Notes: generated from the sequence alone by a model not told the origin. Shown: positions 19,397 to 30,189, counted from the stretch's first letter. The stretch is DNA of 64,000 nt from Plenodomus lindquistii (GCA_025504975.1 JANUWI010000002.1:1922001-1986000), one strand, 5' to 3'. Numbers and translations: made by a program.

Positions 19397-22109
19397 ATGA
19401 GATCGGGAGTTTCACCCAACGCTAAGTACGATATGCTACACATTTGTTGATCCTTTTAGTTGCTCATACTCGCAGGTACCAGTGTCCATCGTGTGGAAGG
19501 CCGTTTGATCGCAAGTAAGTCTCTGGCACTCTTCAACCTATTCCTACTCATCATTCTAGGGATGCAATGTCTCGCCATATGCAGCTGCATGACCCAAACC
19601 GAAATGTAGCCAAGGCTCGACGCAAGTCATGTACGCCTTGCTTCAGGTTCGATTCATGCTACTTGATGCTCTTTTCCTTGCAGCTTATCCAGCGATTAGG
19701 TCCAAGATCAAATGCTGTGGCACACGACCTATCTGCGCTTCGTGTGAGAAACGTGGTATTGACTGTGGATATCCCAAACACAGCGTGGCGCGGCTAAGAT
19801 CGAGTCCTGAGAATGGAAACAGCCAGGTCTACAGTGACACGCAGTCACAGCAGACAGATGGTCATGGGCATCGACCGTCAGCGAGTGTATCTGATGAGAG
19901 TGTCATTCCCCCGGCAAGCATCACTTTGGCGGAACCTATTGGAGATGCTTCCTTCACAAGTGTCGGCGGTGATCAAGGACAGTACCCGTACATTTACGCT
20001 GCGCATGACCTAGCTATGAGTGGCAGTACTGACTGGCTAGGAGAGGGTCCCATTGCAGAAAGTGCTTTTGCGGAGCCGTTTATACCGGGCTTATGGGACT
20101 TTTTCCCAATATCGCCACTGCAGAATCCTCAGCCTTTCCTGTCTTTGCCCCCACAGACGGAAGCCCAAGAAGAGGCATCAGATGTTGATGTTGATGTTGA
20201 TGATGACGATGATGTAAACCAGTCTTCTCATACAGCATCAGACTTTGGGCATCCATGGCCCATGGAATGGAACCCCGGATCGACGCGGCTCCTATCTCTT
20301 CCGCGACTAGAAGATTTCCAGCAGAACAAATCAATAGCTAGAAGGACATTCTGCGGTAAGCCCATTACGCCTTCTGGAATAACGACGTTGAAGGACCGAA
20401 TTAAGCAATGGTACGATTGTGGGCCCTGGCAACAGATTCAGCTAGAAAACTTTCCAAGTGCTGACAGTTTGAACCACGCCCTTGACATGTATTTTGTCCA
20501 TTTTCATCCAGTAAGTCCAGCATCTTGTCTGAACCTAGATAGTATTAGGCTGACTTTACCAGGTTCTTCCCATGATACACCATCCCACCTTTAATCCTGA
20601 AAAGGATCTTGTCGTTACACTGTGTCTGATCACCATTGGTGTCAAGTACACTGCGTTCACGGGGGCGCAGAACTTTTCGAAGGCGCTTTTTGAGTTGACG
20701 AGACGACTGATAACATGCAGGGTAAAAGGACTAGAGTGCTCCTCGTGTGCGACTGTTGCTGACCTGGCATAGGCTGAGCGAGAGAGACGATTTGTTAGGA
20801 CCGAGACGTACTTGACTGCTCAACTGCTACAGGCAGCATTTGGATATCTGGGCGATGACGAACGCACATTTGAAATGGCCGAGTCCAGTCGCACTAGTCT
20901 GGTATACAACGCAAAGTGCATGGGCTTATTTCGCAGAAAAACAGACATACCAAAGTCCGAGCAGACGACAACGTCGCCCGAGAAGTCATGGCATGCCTGG
21001 ATCCAGACTGAGCGCCTCCGCCGCCTTGCCTGGTCTATATATGTACGAGACATGACCAGTCCAGTCCCCACGTGCAGAAACTAAACACATCACAGGAGCT
21101 CGACACATCGTGCGCCTATCTCCACAACAACCGACCCCTCCTGAGCCCCTCCGACATGACCATCAACCTACCCTGTTCCACGCAGCACTGGGAAGCGCAA
21201 TCCGCACACGCATGGGCCTCGCTGCACCCCTGGGCGACTTCGTGCCCCCCAACCGGGACTCTCCGAGAAGCAATCCACGATGCGCTGCACGGCACCGAGA
21301 AAGGGTTTTCCAACCTCCCAGACGAAAAGCACCGATTCCTCGTCGTCCTCGGTCTAGCACGCACCCTATGGAGTCTTCAAGACGCGCACTTCTCCTCTCT
21401 CCTCGAGCCGCACAATGACGGTTTCGAATCAGCACTATGCACCCAGCAGCAGGAACGCCTCCTCGCCGCCATCGACACACTGCACCACTCTGACAGCCTG
21501 CGCTCACAGCCCAGTACCCGCTCCCAGCTACTCCAAAGTGTCTACCGCGCGCAACTAACCCATATTTCCCATCTATTCGGCGCAGGCGATCTCTTCACCT
21601 TCTTGTACCCGTATCTTCGGCGCAACCACGAGTCCGCCGCTGCGGTCCGCCGCATGTACAAGTGGGCGGAACGAGATCCCCAGCGTGTCCGCCGCGTGGC
21701 ATATCACAGCGCGCAACTGCTTGCGCTCTTGCGCGAGGCGCCGGGTAACTTGCCGTCGGAGCCGTTTGTCGTGTTTCACGCGGGCGTGGTGCTGTCTATG
21801 ATGTCTGGGTTGTTGCCGCCTTGTCCTGGCGCTAGCCACATGACTTCTCTACAGATTGATCATTCGGCTGGTGACGAGGGGCAGGCGGGTAGTGCGCAGG
21901 CGTGGATTGAGCACGGTGTGGGTTTTGCGATTTTAGTACATGGGGTTTGCGATTTTGGAGGGGAGATGGGGCGCGAACAGGTGCTGGATCAGACGGCGTG
22001 GCTGTTGGGGGGGATGAATGTTTGGCCGATTGCGAAGAAGTTTGCGGCTATGGTTGTTTCGTTGAGGGATGGTGGGGTTGGAGGTATGCCTTGTTCCAGA
22101 GAGATCTGA
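19397..22109 (+). CDS. C2H2 + Zn2Cys6 hybrid fungal transcription factor
   Basis: Seven exons: 19397-19425, 19476-19514, 19560-19646, 19700-20510, 20563-20721, 20773-21042 and 21096-22109. The frame is kept throughout and gives 802 residues. A C2H2 finger is at residues 13-33 (C13, C16, H29, H33; YQCPSCGRPFDRK). Directly after it comes a Zn2Cys6 binuclear cluster with cysteines 47, 50, 57, 64, 67 and 74 (SCTPCFRSKIK). An acidic Asp/Val repeat precedes the PF04082 fungal-specific regulatory domain, which spans roughly residues 345-650 (YFVHFHPVLPMIHHPTF, RLRRLAWSIYELD). Such proteins are nuclear pathway regulators. It converges with the P450 gene, which may be a target, though that is inference from position only. 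Introns cluster within the DNA-binding region. Confidence 0.9.
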
Positions 22110-22395
22110 GGAGGACTTTTCGTTCTGAAGGAGACGTGCGCGGTTTTAAAAGATAAGCGCGCAACTTGTTGAACTCCTTTATAAGTTCGCTTTGTGATGG
22201 ATGTGCATAGCAGGACGTACGGAATAGGTAGGGTCATATGGAATGTGTAGTTAAGCAGCCTTGGAGCAAAAGAACGTTGCAATAGTACCAGGTACGACTC
22301 TGCCTCAGCATCGGTAATATTGCAGTACGCGGTAGCGCCCACACAAGGAACACAACGCTCAAGACTCACCCAACCAACAACCATGCTTCCTCCAG

Positions 22396-24255
22396 TCATC
22401 CCGTTTCAATATTCATAGCCTCTTTGCACTCCCTCTCTATCAACCTCCGATGCGCCTCACTCCTTGGCTTGAAATGAATTTTAAACGGTTCCGACAGCGC
22501 CTTTAGAGGTAATGGCTTCTCCAAAACCACCGGGTGTGCCGGATCTTCTAGAACATCAAAACAATACAGCAGCCGAGACAACACAATGAACTGGTTAGAC
22601 GCGGCGAGATTGTAGCCTACACACTGGCGACGACCTTTTCCAAATAGAAGATTAGTTTCCAAATGCAAGAAAGTTTGTTATAGGGGTTGTTTTTGGGAGG
22701 AGGAATACGCACCAGCTCCAAACCCAAGATGTCCTTTCAAAGGCTTGGCCACATCCTCATCCATGAACCGTTCTGGTGCAAAACACATCGGATCATCATA
22801 CTCTTTCGGATTATTGGATATACCCCAGTGATTCCACGTCACTACTGTACCAGCGGGGAAGCGGTAGCCCTCGAATTCGTCGTCTTTAATGAGAGCGTGT
22901 GGGAGGCCGGATTGGGTATTCGACGGTCTGATAGGGGCTTAGTTCCCATGCTAGCTAGGTAATGCTTGTAAAAAATGGTTTCTCGACGTACCTCCATCGC
23001 GTTGCCTCCTTTGCAACGGCCTGTATATATGGCAGTCTTTCCATATCGTCAAACGTTGGCAGGCGCTCGGCGTTTTTCCCGCAAACCTCGTCGAGTTCTT
23101 CTTGGGCTCGGCGCACCCATTCGGGATACATTGCGGCGGCAGCAATGGCTGACACCATGGTAATACGGGTAGTATCGCTGCCGGCTTCAAGCAGCGTTAC
23201 GGCAATAAAGGCAGTTTCGTCTCTGGAGAACGGCGACTCTTTGAGGAATTCTGTCATGAAACAGTCTTTATGAGTACCAGCTTTGATCTTTGCCTCGAGA
23301 TCATCGAGGAGATGTGTAAATCCACTATATTCGTTTTTAGAAAAACCAGCTCAATTGATCCCGTCTTATTTATCCTGCCGGCGTCTTGAGGAAAAGGGGG
23401 GGGGGTTTCAAGTTGGACTGAACTGACCTTAGTGTTTCGTCGTGTATCTTGTCAGCCTTCCACCTCCAAGGCTGCAAAGACTTGAGATACGGAAATTGAG
23501 TCAAAAACGGCAGACTATCTACTTTGGTGTAGCCGGGCATGGTGTACGGTACAAAGTCTTCTTGTGTCTTGAAGATCATCCGGAAAGTGTCATCGCCCAT
23601 CTTTGTCCGGGCTCCAAACACGACGCTCAGAATCACGGAGCTCGCATAGCGCGCAAGCGATAGATACCATTTTTGCGGGTCCTCGAGGACTTGGTACATG
23701 AGAGTTTTGGACTCGAGATCCTGGTAAGGCCGGAAAATGCTTTGTTTTACGTTGAGGACTTGGTGCATTATTTTTCGTTGCTCGCGCCATTTGTCGTTGT
23801 AGGGCATTAGCACCATACGCTTTTGATCGGAGAGGATGTTGTGTGCTGTCGGTAGGTTCATTCGTGATGAGTAGATACTGGCTCTTTTTGATAGCAATTC
23901 CTCGGCTGTTCGGCGTGAATTCAGGATTACCCAATATGATCGGCCGAGTTTTAGAGTGAACCTGCGGTTTTGAGTATCATAGTTTAGTACAACGAGCAGG
24001 CGGTCTTGAATTGGGTATTTGATATCTCACGTACATTTCTCCGTATTTCTCGCCGAGTTTCTGCAAATAGGGACCAAGGTCTGTTGCTGGCAATTGGAGC
24101 GTGTTACCCAAAAGTGGTAGACCAGGGACAAGGTTGGGATATCGATATTTCCGCAAATGCAAGAAGTCTTCGATCAGGAGGAAAGAAATGTAGCCAACGA
24201 TTATGAGGCCAATGACCGTCGGCCATGACGTCTTCGTCAGTGTGAAGTTCTCCAT
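22396..24255 (-). CDS. Cytochrome P450 monooxygenase
   Basis: Five exons on the complement, 24255-24035, 23961-23428, 23324-22992, 22927-22713 and 22634-22396, encode 513 residues. A membrane anchor spans about residues 10-32. A proline-rich hinge contains LVPGLPLLGN. The I-helix oxygen-binding motif AGSDTT is at about 299-304, the K-helix ExxR at E358-R361, and the heme ligand Cys439 lies in FGAGRRQCVG. All diagnostic residues are intact, so the enzyme should be active. The family resembles multi-substrate fungal group I E-class P450s acting at the ER in secondary or xenobiotic metabolism. The start at 24255 is chosen because the longer upstream frame has no P450 content. Intron 2 carries a run of ten G on the plus strand (23396-23405). 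Confidence 0.96.
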
Positions 24256-24681
24256 GATGGTTGACGATGCGTTTGTGTAGAGGGAAGAGCCTACGGCTGC
24301 AATTTGTATTCTTTGAGAATCATTATGTGAACATGCCTTGGCACAGGGCTCCGCAGTAATAGATAGGTGAGACACAGGGGTGCCATTCATTGACCCGCCA
24401 TTCGGTGTTCCGTGAAATGTTTTGGAGAAAGGAATTGATAGATTGTTGCACTGGTGGGTCATAGGCTACTTTCGGCTGACATGTTCGGATTATTTTTCGC
24501 GGGAGCTCAATGAGTAATTCGGAGTATGAGTTGAGAAGATGACCTCTTCTTCATTGTACTTCCTGATTTTTACCCGTGTAGGTTCGTTCTCGACGAACCT
24601 TCATCCAGAACCACAAACATGGTCAGACTCTATCTCGTAGCTATTGCTAGATATTTTAAGCACATAATCGAGTCTTTACTA

Positions 24682-24775
24682 TAGGGTATTGACATATCGG
24701 ATTACATGCCTGCTAGTTCAACTTCGGTTTAATACGGAGGCTAGCAGGCATGTAATCCGATGTGTCTACACCCTT
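24682..24775. mobile_element. MITE-like inverted-repeat element, copy 2
   Basis: A 94-base element made of two 35-base arms (24682-24716 and 24741-24775) and a 24-base centre. The arms match at 31 of 35 positions and share ATCGGATTACATGCCTGCTAG apart from that sequence's outer flank; outer flanks are TA on both sides. The outer 20 or so bases of the arms (GGGTGTAGACACATCGG type) match copy 1. No coding capacity. The transcript would fold into a long hairpin. Confidence 0.75.
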
Positions 24776-25067
24776 TATTCTGCTATTGACTAGGACTAGC
24801 GATCCATGGCATTCTTCGGCTTTGTTCGGAAGCCGAGCCGACTCGGACATGATTGTGGTGGGGAAGCCCACAGCTGAGACCGACAGAGGTGCTTACTGCA
24901 CCACCAACACGTCTTTTAACAGAACACTTTCGTCAGCTATGCACAATAATTAATTTAGCTCGGCCGCTTCCGTTGGGCTTAGCTAGCACGCAGAAACTCA
25001 ACTTATACCAGGTACATGAGCAGTCTTCTGCTGTCCATGATGGGGGCGGAGTGCACGGGAGATGAAA

Positions 25068-25094
25068 GGGATAGAGCAATGAGGGAGCATAGAC
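25068..25094 (+). repeat. Right copy of imperfect direct repeat
   Basis: Begins GGGATAGAGCAATGA and ends GAGCATAGAC, matching 18879-18906. It lies about 290 bases beyond the right inverted-repeat element, as the left copy lies about 70 bases beyond the left one. Confidence 0.65.
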
Positions 25095-25459
25095 CGCGGT
25101 GTTGAACGGCGTATCTTTGAACTCTCCGACATTATTTTTCGACTTTGTGTAGGCAAATACACGGTCTGACATGCCGGAGCTCAATGGCTCAGGATCAGCT
25201 ACGACTTCAGCAAGACTATACCACGGTCTACAGTGTGTGCTGCCGTCGTTTCTGCCAATCCTAGACCCCCATCTCATCATCCAAGCCCCGTTTCAATCCC
25301 AATCATCTCAATATTCAATCCACATTCCAATCTCAATCACCGACTACTCCCTCGAAATGAAGGCATCTGGTATTCAATCCCACCCAGCCCTTCATGCCAT
25401 GATCCAAACCTTCTCATAATCCACACCATCTTCCAACCCATCTGAAAGTCGTTTGTGTA

Positions 25460-27772
25460 CTATGCACTGTCCTCACCCCCTTCACCAACACGGCTCACCT
25501 CCCCGCCAATGTTCTTCTCCGTAAGCACATCAAACCACTTGAGCTGTCCCTTGCAACCAATGCGATAGTACAGATTCTTGCGTTCGCGCTTTTCCTCTTC
25601 AAGCTGCGGGTTGAGTTGCAGGGCGCGGTGGGCGACTTCGTTGGCCGAAAGCGCTAAGCCAGACTCCCACTCTTTACCTCCTGTTTGAGCTCCAATACCA
25701 CTTCCACTGTTGTCGCTGCTCTTGTCACCGTTGCCGTTGCCGTTGCTGGTGGACGGAGTGATGGTATCCTTCTTGCCCCACCGCTGACGCCACGTAATCT
25801 GCATCCATCCCGGTCCCGAGTCGTCAACAGGAACGCCTTCGACCCAGTGCAATTTTATTCCCAGACCGGCGGCGACGAGCGGGAACCAGGAGAGCGTGGG
25901 GTATGCAGTGAAGACTGCGGCTGAGGGGATGGGGAGAGTAAGTGTGGAGGGATTTGCGGTTACGTCGTCCTGTGCCTTTGCTTTGCCTTTGGAGTTGTCG
26001 TTCTCGCCGAACTTGGTCTCCTCGCTCGCCGTACAAAGTTTCCCCAAACAAATCAATACATTCAGATCTGCCAACCCACCGACAAGATACTGCGGATGAT
26101 TCGTCAAACTCGCGTAGCTCGCCCCTACCAACGCTGCCGTGCTCTTCTTCACAACTTCCTTCACAGGTACAGGAACAGGAACCGCCTTTCCCTTGCCTTT
26201 GCCCTTGCCATCCCAAAACGGCACTTTCAGCACGAGGTTTTTCTTATGCTCCTCCAAACGCAAGTCGTCTTCATATTTGGCCTTGTGCTTCAAGTAGCTG
26301 GACAAACCCCGAAGAGTCTCAGGCGCGCGCTTCTCCAATCGATGGAGGATGACGAACTGCACATTACGCAGCATACAGAAGCGACCCAGGTACTCCAATC
26401 GATCAAAGTAGGAGGATGTATCTTGGCCAATGACAAAGGTGTTGGTAGAATAGAATACTGCGAACGCTTCATCACGAACCTGTTTCGAGACGCGCGTTAT
26501 ACCCAAGAGTGCGTTGACAGCATTGTGCTCGGTCTGGTTCGCATCGTGGAACTTGGGGGTGGTCGTGGGGGTGGTGGGCAGTGTAATGAGCCTGCTCGGC
26601 GGATGCGGGCGGCTGGTGTAGTCTGGATCGCAGAGCTGCGGGAGGATGGGACGAGGGGTGCGCAGAGCGTGTGCGTAAATCTTCTCGCGAAGCTCTCGAG
26701 GGAGTTTGAGGAAGGAGTGGAACGTGGCAAGGGGGTGGAACTCTGTCTTGCTGGCGTTGTTCAAGTCGAGAGCGCGGGCATCTGCGGCAATGCGACAGGA
26801 CTCTCGAGTTTCGTCGTAAACCCACTCGTTTTTAAGCCCTGGTTCGGCTGGCTGGAGGACGTCAGCACGAGGGGAGTTCTGAGGTGGGACCCTGTCTGGA
26901 GCATCTCGTGGGACCCCTTTTCTGTTCTCTTGAAGCTGCCGCATGAACTCTGCCTCATCAACCAGAGGATGAGGAAGTCTAGACGACCGAAAACCTGCAG
27001 GAGGCTGAGGGTAATCAGTCTCCATTTCCGCTCGCACTCGTTCTTCTTTGGCAAGGTCTCTCGGCGCAGGATTTCCAGCCCAGAGCCTTCGACTTACAGC
27101 GCTGCATATGTTCTGTAGAGTCGTAGGCGTCGATGGTGATGCCGTCGACTGTGGGCGCGCAGATGATCCTGATGGCTTTTTCAACATCCAGTGATCAAGA
27201 GGTCGGGCAAGAGGCTTAAAGATAGGTCTTGCGCGGCCCGCTACACGCACAGGCGAAGTATCAGGGGAACACTCTGGCGACGAGACTGGCGGTGGAGGAA
27301 CACACAATATGTAGCGACCCTCGTTTTCATCGAGATCGTAGCTCGTTGCAAAACGAATGTCCCTGGGTGGTGGTCCGTCATTATTGCCGTCGTCGAAGCT
27401 GCTGTCGAATGGATCTTCGCCTTCCAGAGACGGGGAAGAAGCGAGAGATGAAGTCGGCGAAGCGTTGTCAACCGTCTGCTGCATAGTGGCGTCAGTGGTG
27501 TCATCGTCCGCAGATAGTTCAAGAGCCTCAGAAGTCTCGTCTTCCGCAGCTGGTCCAAGATCTCCAGAAGCGTTGTCGTCAGCCTGTTGATTAGTTTCAC
27601 CAACAGTGCCCTCGCCCTCATCTGCAGCCGGCACAAAAGTTTCCGCCGCTGCATCCAAGCGCGAGCGCGTGGGCCTTGAACCTCCGTCCATATTTTTCGC
27701 GAAGTCGTCGTCGGTTTTGCGTTTGCGGCGCGTTCCCAGTGCGCGCATGTGGTGGAGTAAGAGCTCGTACAA
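25460..27772 (-). CDS. 2EXR/F-box-like protein of unknown function
   Basis: An uninterrupted frame of 770 residues. The start could instead be the internal Met at 27748 (MRALGTRRKRKTDD), which better resembles a conserved basic start. Residues 1-340 are disordered and acidic. Near residue 355 the segment FLKLPRELREKIYAHAL begins a domain typical of the fungal 2EXR/F-box-like group, continuing through RVSKQVRDEAFAVFYSTNTF and RNVQFVILHR. Later there are low-complexity runs (GKGKGKGK with VPVPVPV, and SNGNGNG). The C-terminus contains a conserved-looking YYRIGCKGQLKWFDVL segment. Members are numerous in Pezizomycotina and mostly uncharacterised; a role in substrate recognition for ubiquitination is possible but unproven. 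No signal peptide or membrane segment. Confidence 0.65.
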   Translation of the reverse strand: MYELLLHHMRALGTRRKRKTDDDFAKNMDGGSRPTRSRLDAAAETFVPAADEGEGTVGETNQQADDNASGDLGPAAEDETSEALELSADDDTTDATMQQTVDNASPTSSLASSPSLEGEDPFDSSFDDGNNDGPPPRDIRFATSYDLDENEGRYILCVPPPPVSSPECSPDTSPVRVAGRARPIFKPLARPLDHWMLKKPSGSSARPQSTASPSTPTTLQNICSAVSRRLWAGNPAPRDLAKEERVRAEMETDYPQPPAGFRSSRLPHPLVDEAEFMRQLQENRKGVPRDAPDRVPPQNSPRADVLQPAEPGLKNEWVYDETRESCRIAADARALDLNNASKTEFHPLATFHSFLKLPRELREKIYAHALRTPRPILPQLCDPDYTSRPHPPSRLITLPTTPTTTPKFHDANQTEHNAVNALLGITRVSKQVRDEAFAVFYSTNTFVIGQDTSSYFDRLEYLGRFCMLRNVQFVILHRLEKRAPETLRGLSSYLKHKAKYEDDLRLEEHKKNLVLKVPFWDGKGKGKGKAVPVPVPVKEVVKKSTAALVGASYASLTNHPQYLVGGLADLNVLICLGKLCTASEETKFGENDNSKGKAKAQDDVTANPSTLTLPIPSAAVFTAYPTLSWFPLVAAGLGIKLHWVEGVPVDDSGPGWMQITWRQRWGKKDTITPSTSNGNGNGDKSSDNSGSGIGAQTGGKEWESGLALSANEVAHRALQLNPQLEEEKRERKNLYYRIGCKGQLKWFDVLTEKNIGGEVSRVGEGGEDSA

Positions 27773-28132
27773 GCTGACGTTGTATCGTATGCGAGAGTGA
27801 GACTATAAATGCTGGTCAGATTATTGAACAAGACATTGTACGGTTCCAATTTTTTGTCGAAGCTGCGTGAGGAGAGAAAATTTTTGTGGTAAGGCTGCGG
27901 CAAATATATTCGAGTGGAGGCAGGACAAACGGGCACAGCTCCGCAGGGACCAGCAAGGCAGGTGCGCAGGTAATGACTATCGCCTTCACCCAAACAACGA
28001 CGTGTTGAGACTTTTAGTAGGGGCCACGTGTGTCAACGGTAAAACAGACTGTGCTTGTCGCGCATGTAAGTGTGGGTGCAAAAGAGCTGTAAGTCATTTA
28101 CACAGTGGTACATGTCTCAAGACGGCACTGCA
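27773..28132. other. Intergenic, upstream of 2EXR-type gene
   Basis: About 360 bases separating the 2EXR-type start codon from the stop codon of the next minus-strand gene. No feature beyond presumed promoter and terminator. Confidence 0.45.
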
Positions 28133-29407
28133 CTACCACTTTTTCTCATCGTCGCTGAAGTCGCGACCCTGCCGCTCTCGCTCTAGCCTTGCATCGAATT
28201 CCTGCTGTGCCTGCTCCTTCGCCCTCTTTCTCTCCTCGTCGCCCTCAACAAAGGTATATGAATCACCCAGCGTAGAACCTTCTCTTTGCTCCCGACGCTC
28301 CGGCTCCGGACGACGTGACAGTGGCCGCGCACTTTGCCCTGGAACTGGTGCACCGCCACGCCGAAGGCGGTCCCATGAAGATTCACCTGGTTTGCTCTGT
28401 GACTGAGCTTGAGACTGAGAGTTGCTGAATTCGTCCTGGAAAAGACCGCCCGTAGGTGAGGCATCATCGTCGAATGGTAGTGATGAGCCTTGCGACTGGC
28501 GGTTTGATTGCGGCCTGGGATTCCAATTGTCAGTCGATGGGGGACGCTGCTGTCGTTGCGGTGTAGGCTGTGATGTATCATTTGAGAACGTCTCCCATGA
28601 TTCTGATGCTGGGCTCTGGGACCCCCAAGCCTCGCTCCCAGCTGTCGGGCTCATATCGTCTACCGGAGCCTCCCTCTTTGCAGCAGGCTGTCTGCCCCAA
28701 CTCGCTTGGGGTGACGGACCCCCGCCCGAGCGATTCTTGATTTGCTCCTCGAATTGCCTCCGCCGCTGCTCAATCTCCCTTCCTGTCTGTGATGTTCTCT
28801 GTTGTTCGGTCTGTGACGCAGCCTTCAGCTCCGTGGCAAACTGCTCAAGCCTTGGATCCTGCGCGGTTCTGGCCGCCGCGAGCGGTTGAGCGATTAATTG
28901 GCCAATGATACTTCCCATCTGCCCCGCCACCATAGCATACAGCGAGAACCGCCACGCATGTCGCGCAAAGTTGGCCATGGGGCCCTTGACCACACCAAAC
29001 TTGTTCCGATCGATAGTCTCGAGCTTGGGCTTGTAGAACGGATACCGAAACTCGGCAGCCGTACTCCAGCATCTGTAAGCTCCCGCTGCGAAGCCTGCAG
29101 CCGCATAATAACTCTTGGTTTGTTCCAATTGGTAGATGTGTAAAGCGAGGGCTTGCGATTCGTCTGGGTACAGTGCGCGGCCCAGCTTGCTTTCTGCGAA
29201 TTTGAGAGTGGTTTCGACTTTGAAGCGTACGACGTCTTTAGAGAAGCCCATGAAAGGGCCTAGGACAGGGAGCGGCTGCGGCAGCGAGCTCGCGTCGAAG
29301 CGCTCGCCTGAGGGAGCGGATGCGGATGCATAGGGATCGTTGGATGAAGGGTAGGGGTTGTCGCTGAAGCTGTCGGGCGCATTGTTATTGACGTCCTCGA
29401 GCACCAT
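28133..29407 (-). CDS. Conserved ascomycete protein, unnamed
   Basis: A 424-residue frame without introns. The first 180 residues look strongly conserved: PLPVLGPFMGFSKDVVRFK, LGRALYPDE, IYQLEQTKSYYAA, RYPFYKPKLE and NFARHAWRFSLY. They contain two moderately hydrophobic segments (about 105-120 and 158-185) that could be membrane-associated. A coiled-coil stretch (REIEQRRRQFEEQIKNR) follows near 215. The rest (about 235-424) is Ser/Pro/Gln-rich and disordered, ending in charged residues. I recognise the pattern as a Pezizomycotina-wide hypothetical protein but cannot name a function. No signal peptide is evident, and a mitochondrial or organelle-membrane location is only a guess. Confidence 0.6.
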   Translation of the reverse strand: MVLEDVNNNAPDSFSDNPYPSSNDPYASASAPSGERFDASSLPQPLPVLGPFMGFSKDVVRFKVETTLKFAESKLGRALYPDESQALALHIYQLEQTKSYYAAAGFAAGAYRCWSTAAEFRYPFYKPKLETIDRNKFGVVKGPMANFARHAWRFSLYAMVAGQMGSIIGQLIAQPLAAARTAQDPRLEQFATELKAASQTEQQRTSQTGREIEQRRRQFEEQIKNRSGGGPSPQASWGRQPAAKREAPVDDMSPTAGSEAWGSQSPASESWETFSNDTSQPTPQRQQRPPSTDNWNPRPQSNRQSQGSSLPFDDDASPTGGLFQDEFSNSQSQAQSQSKPGESSWDRLRRGGAPVPGQSARPLSRRPEPERREQREGSTLGDSYTFVEGDEERKRAKEQAQQEFDARLERERQGRDFSDDEKKW

Positions 29408-30189
29408 CTTGGCGTGTTGGTCACGAGAGTGTGGTGGTTGGTTCGACTATGTTAGGGCGTGGATTGTTGGAGGGCGAGGTGAGGTCTGATGTTGCAGGGG
29501 AGCTCAGGCGATGACGGCATTAAAACGCCCGCTTGATCGACAAGGGTCAGAGCTTCCATGAGACTACCCGTGGACATGCACAATGTGATATCACGAGATC
29601 AGTCACAGACGTTTACTGCTATGCTTGATCGAGAACTGGCAAATACAATACCAAGTCACGCATCTCCATGGCAAACACTCAGGTATAATTGTACTTCTGT
29701 CATTTGTATTCCACATCCTATCTATCCATCATCCATATATGTATCCTGTATGCACACATTACTGCCACTTGTCCGCATGCAAACCTAGTCTAGAGAGGAG
29801 ATGGTATAATCCATGGGTATTGTACAGTCAAGCCAACGAGAAGACGACCGCTGCAGATGCATGCCCAGCTTAGGAAAACACCATGCTGCCGAATGTGTAT
29901 TACCATGACTGTAGAAGAGTCCACCAGCGCCCATGCGATTGCAGTGAACACCGTCGCTTCGCTGGCTGAAAACCCATGCTGAAAAACGCCGAGTCGCTGC
30001 AAAAGGTGCAGCGACATGAGAGTGACATGTTGAAAGATACCGCCCAGCCGCATTGTCGAGCAAGTACTGGGCTCGACACGGAGGGGCGTGTTTTGATGTT
30101 CTTTTGAAATTCGGTCGTTGCAAAGAGGAAACTTGCATATGAATCTAAAGTAAGGGAACAAGAATCGAAAAAGCGCAGAGATTATACAA
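29408..30189. other. Intergenic, PPR gene 3' side
   Basis: About 780 bases between two minus-strand genes. It holds the upstream region of the 424-residue protein gene and the 3' end of the PPR gene. No gene or repeat seen. Confidence 0.45.

Larger units (their letters stand above)
24256..25459. other. Intergenic stretch with second repeat copies
   Basis: About 1.2 kb between the P450 start and the stop codon of the 2EXR-type gene. It contains the second inverted-repeat element (24682-24775) and the right direct-repeat copy (25068-25094). No convincing gene is seen. Confidence 0.6.

Noticed and set aside
19397..24255. Complete secondary-metabolite biosynthetic cluster
   Set aside because: A regulator and a P450 are present, but no backbone synthase, transporter or further tailoring enzyme lies within reach; flanking genes are housekeeping.
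27241..27993. 250-residue minus-strand frame overlapping the 2EXR-type gene
   Set aside because: Same strand, different frame from the longer, better-supported protein; composition is typical of a shadow frame.
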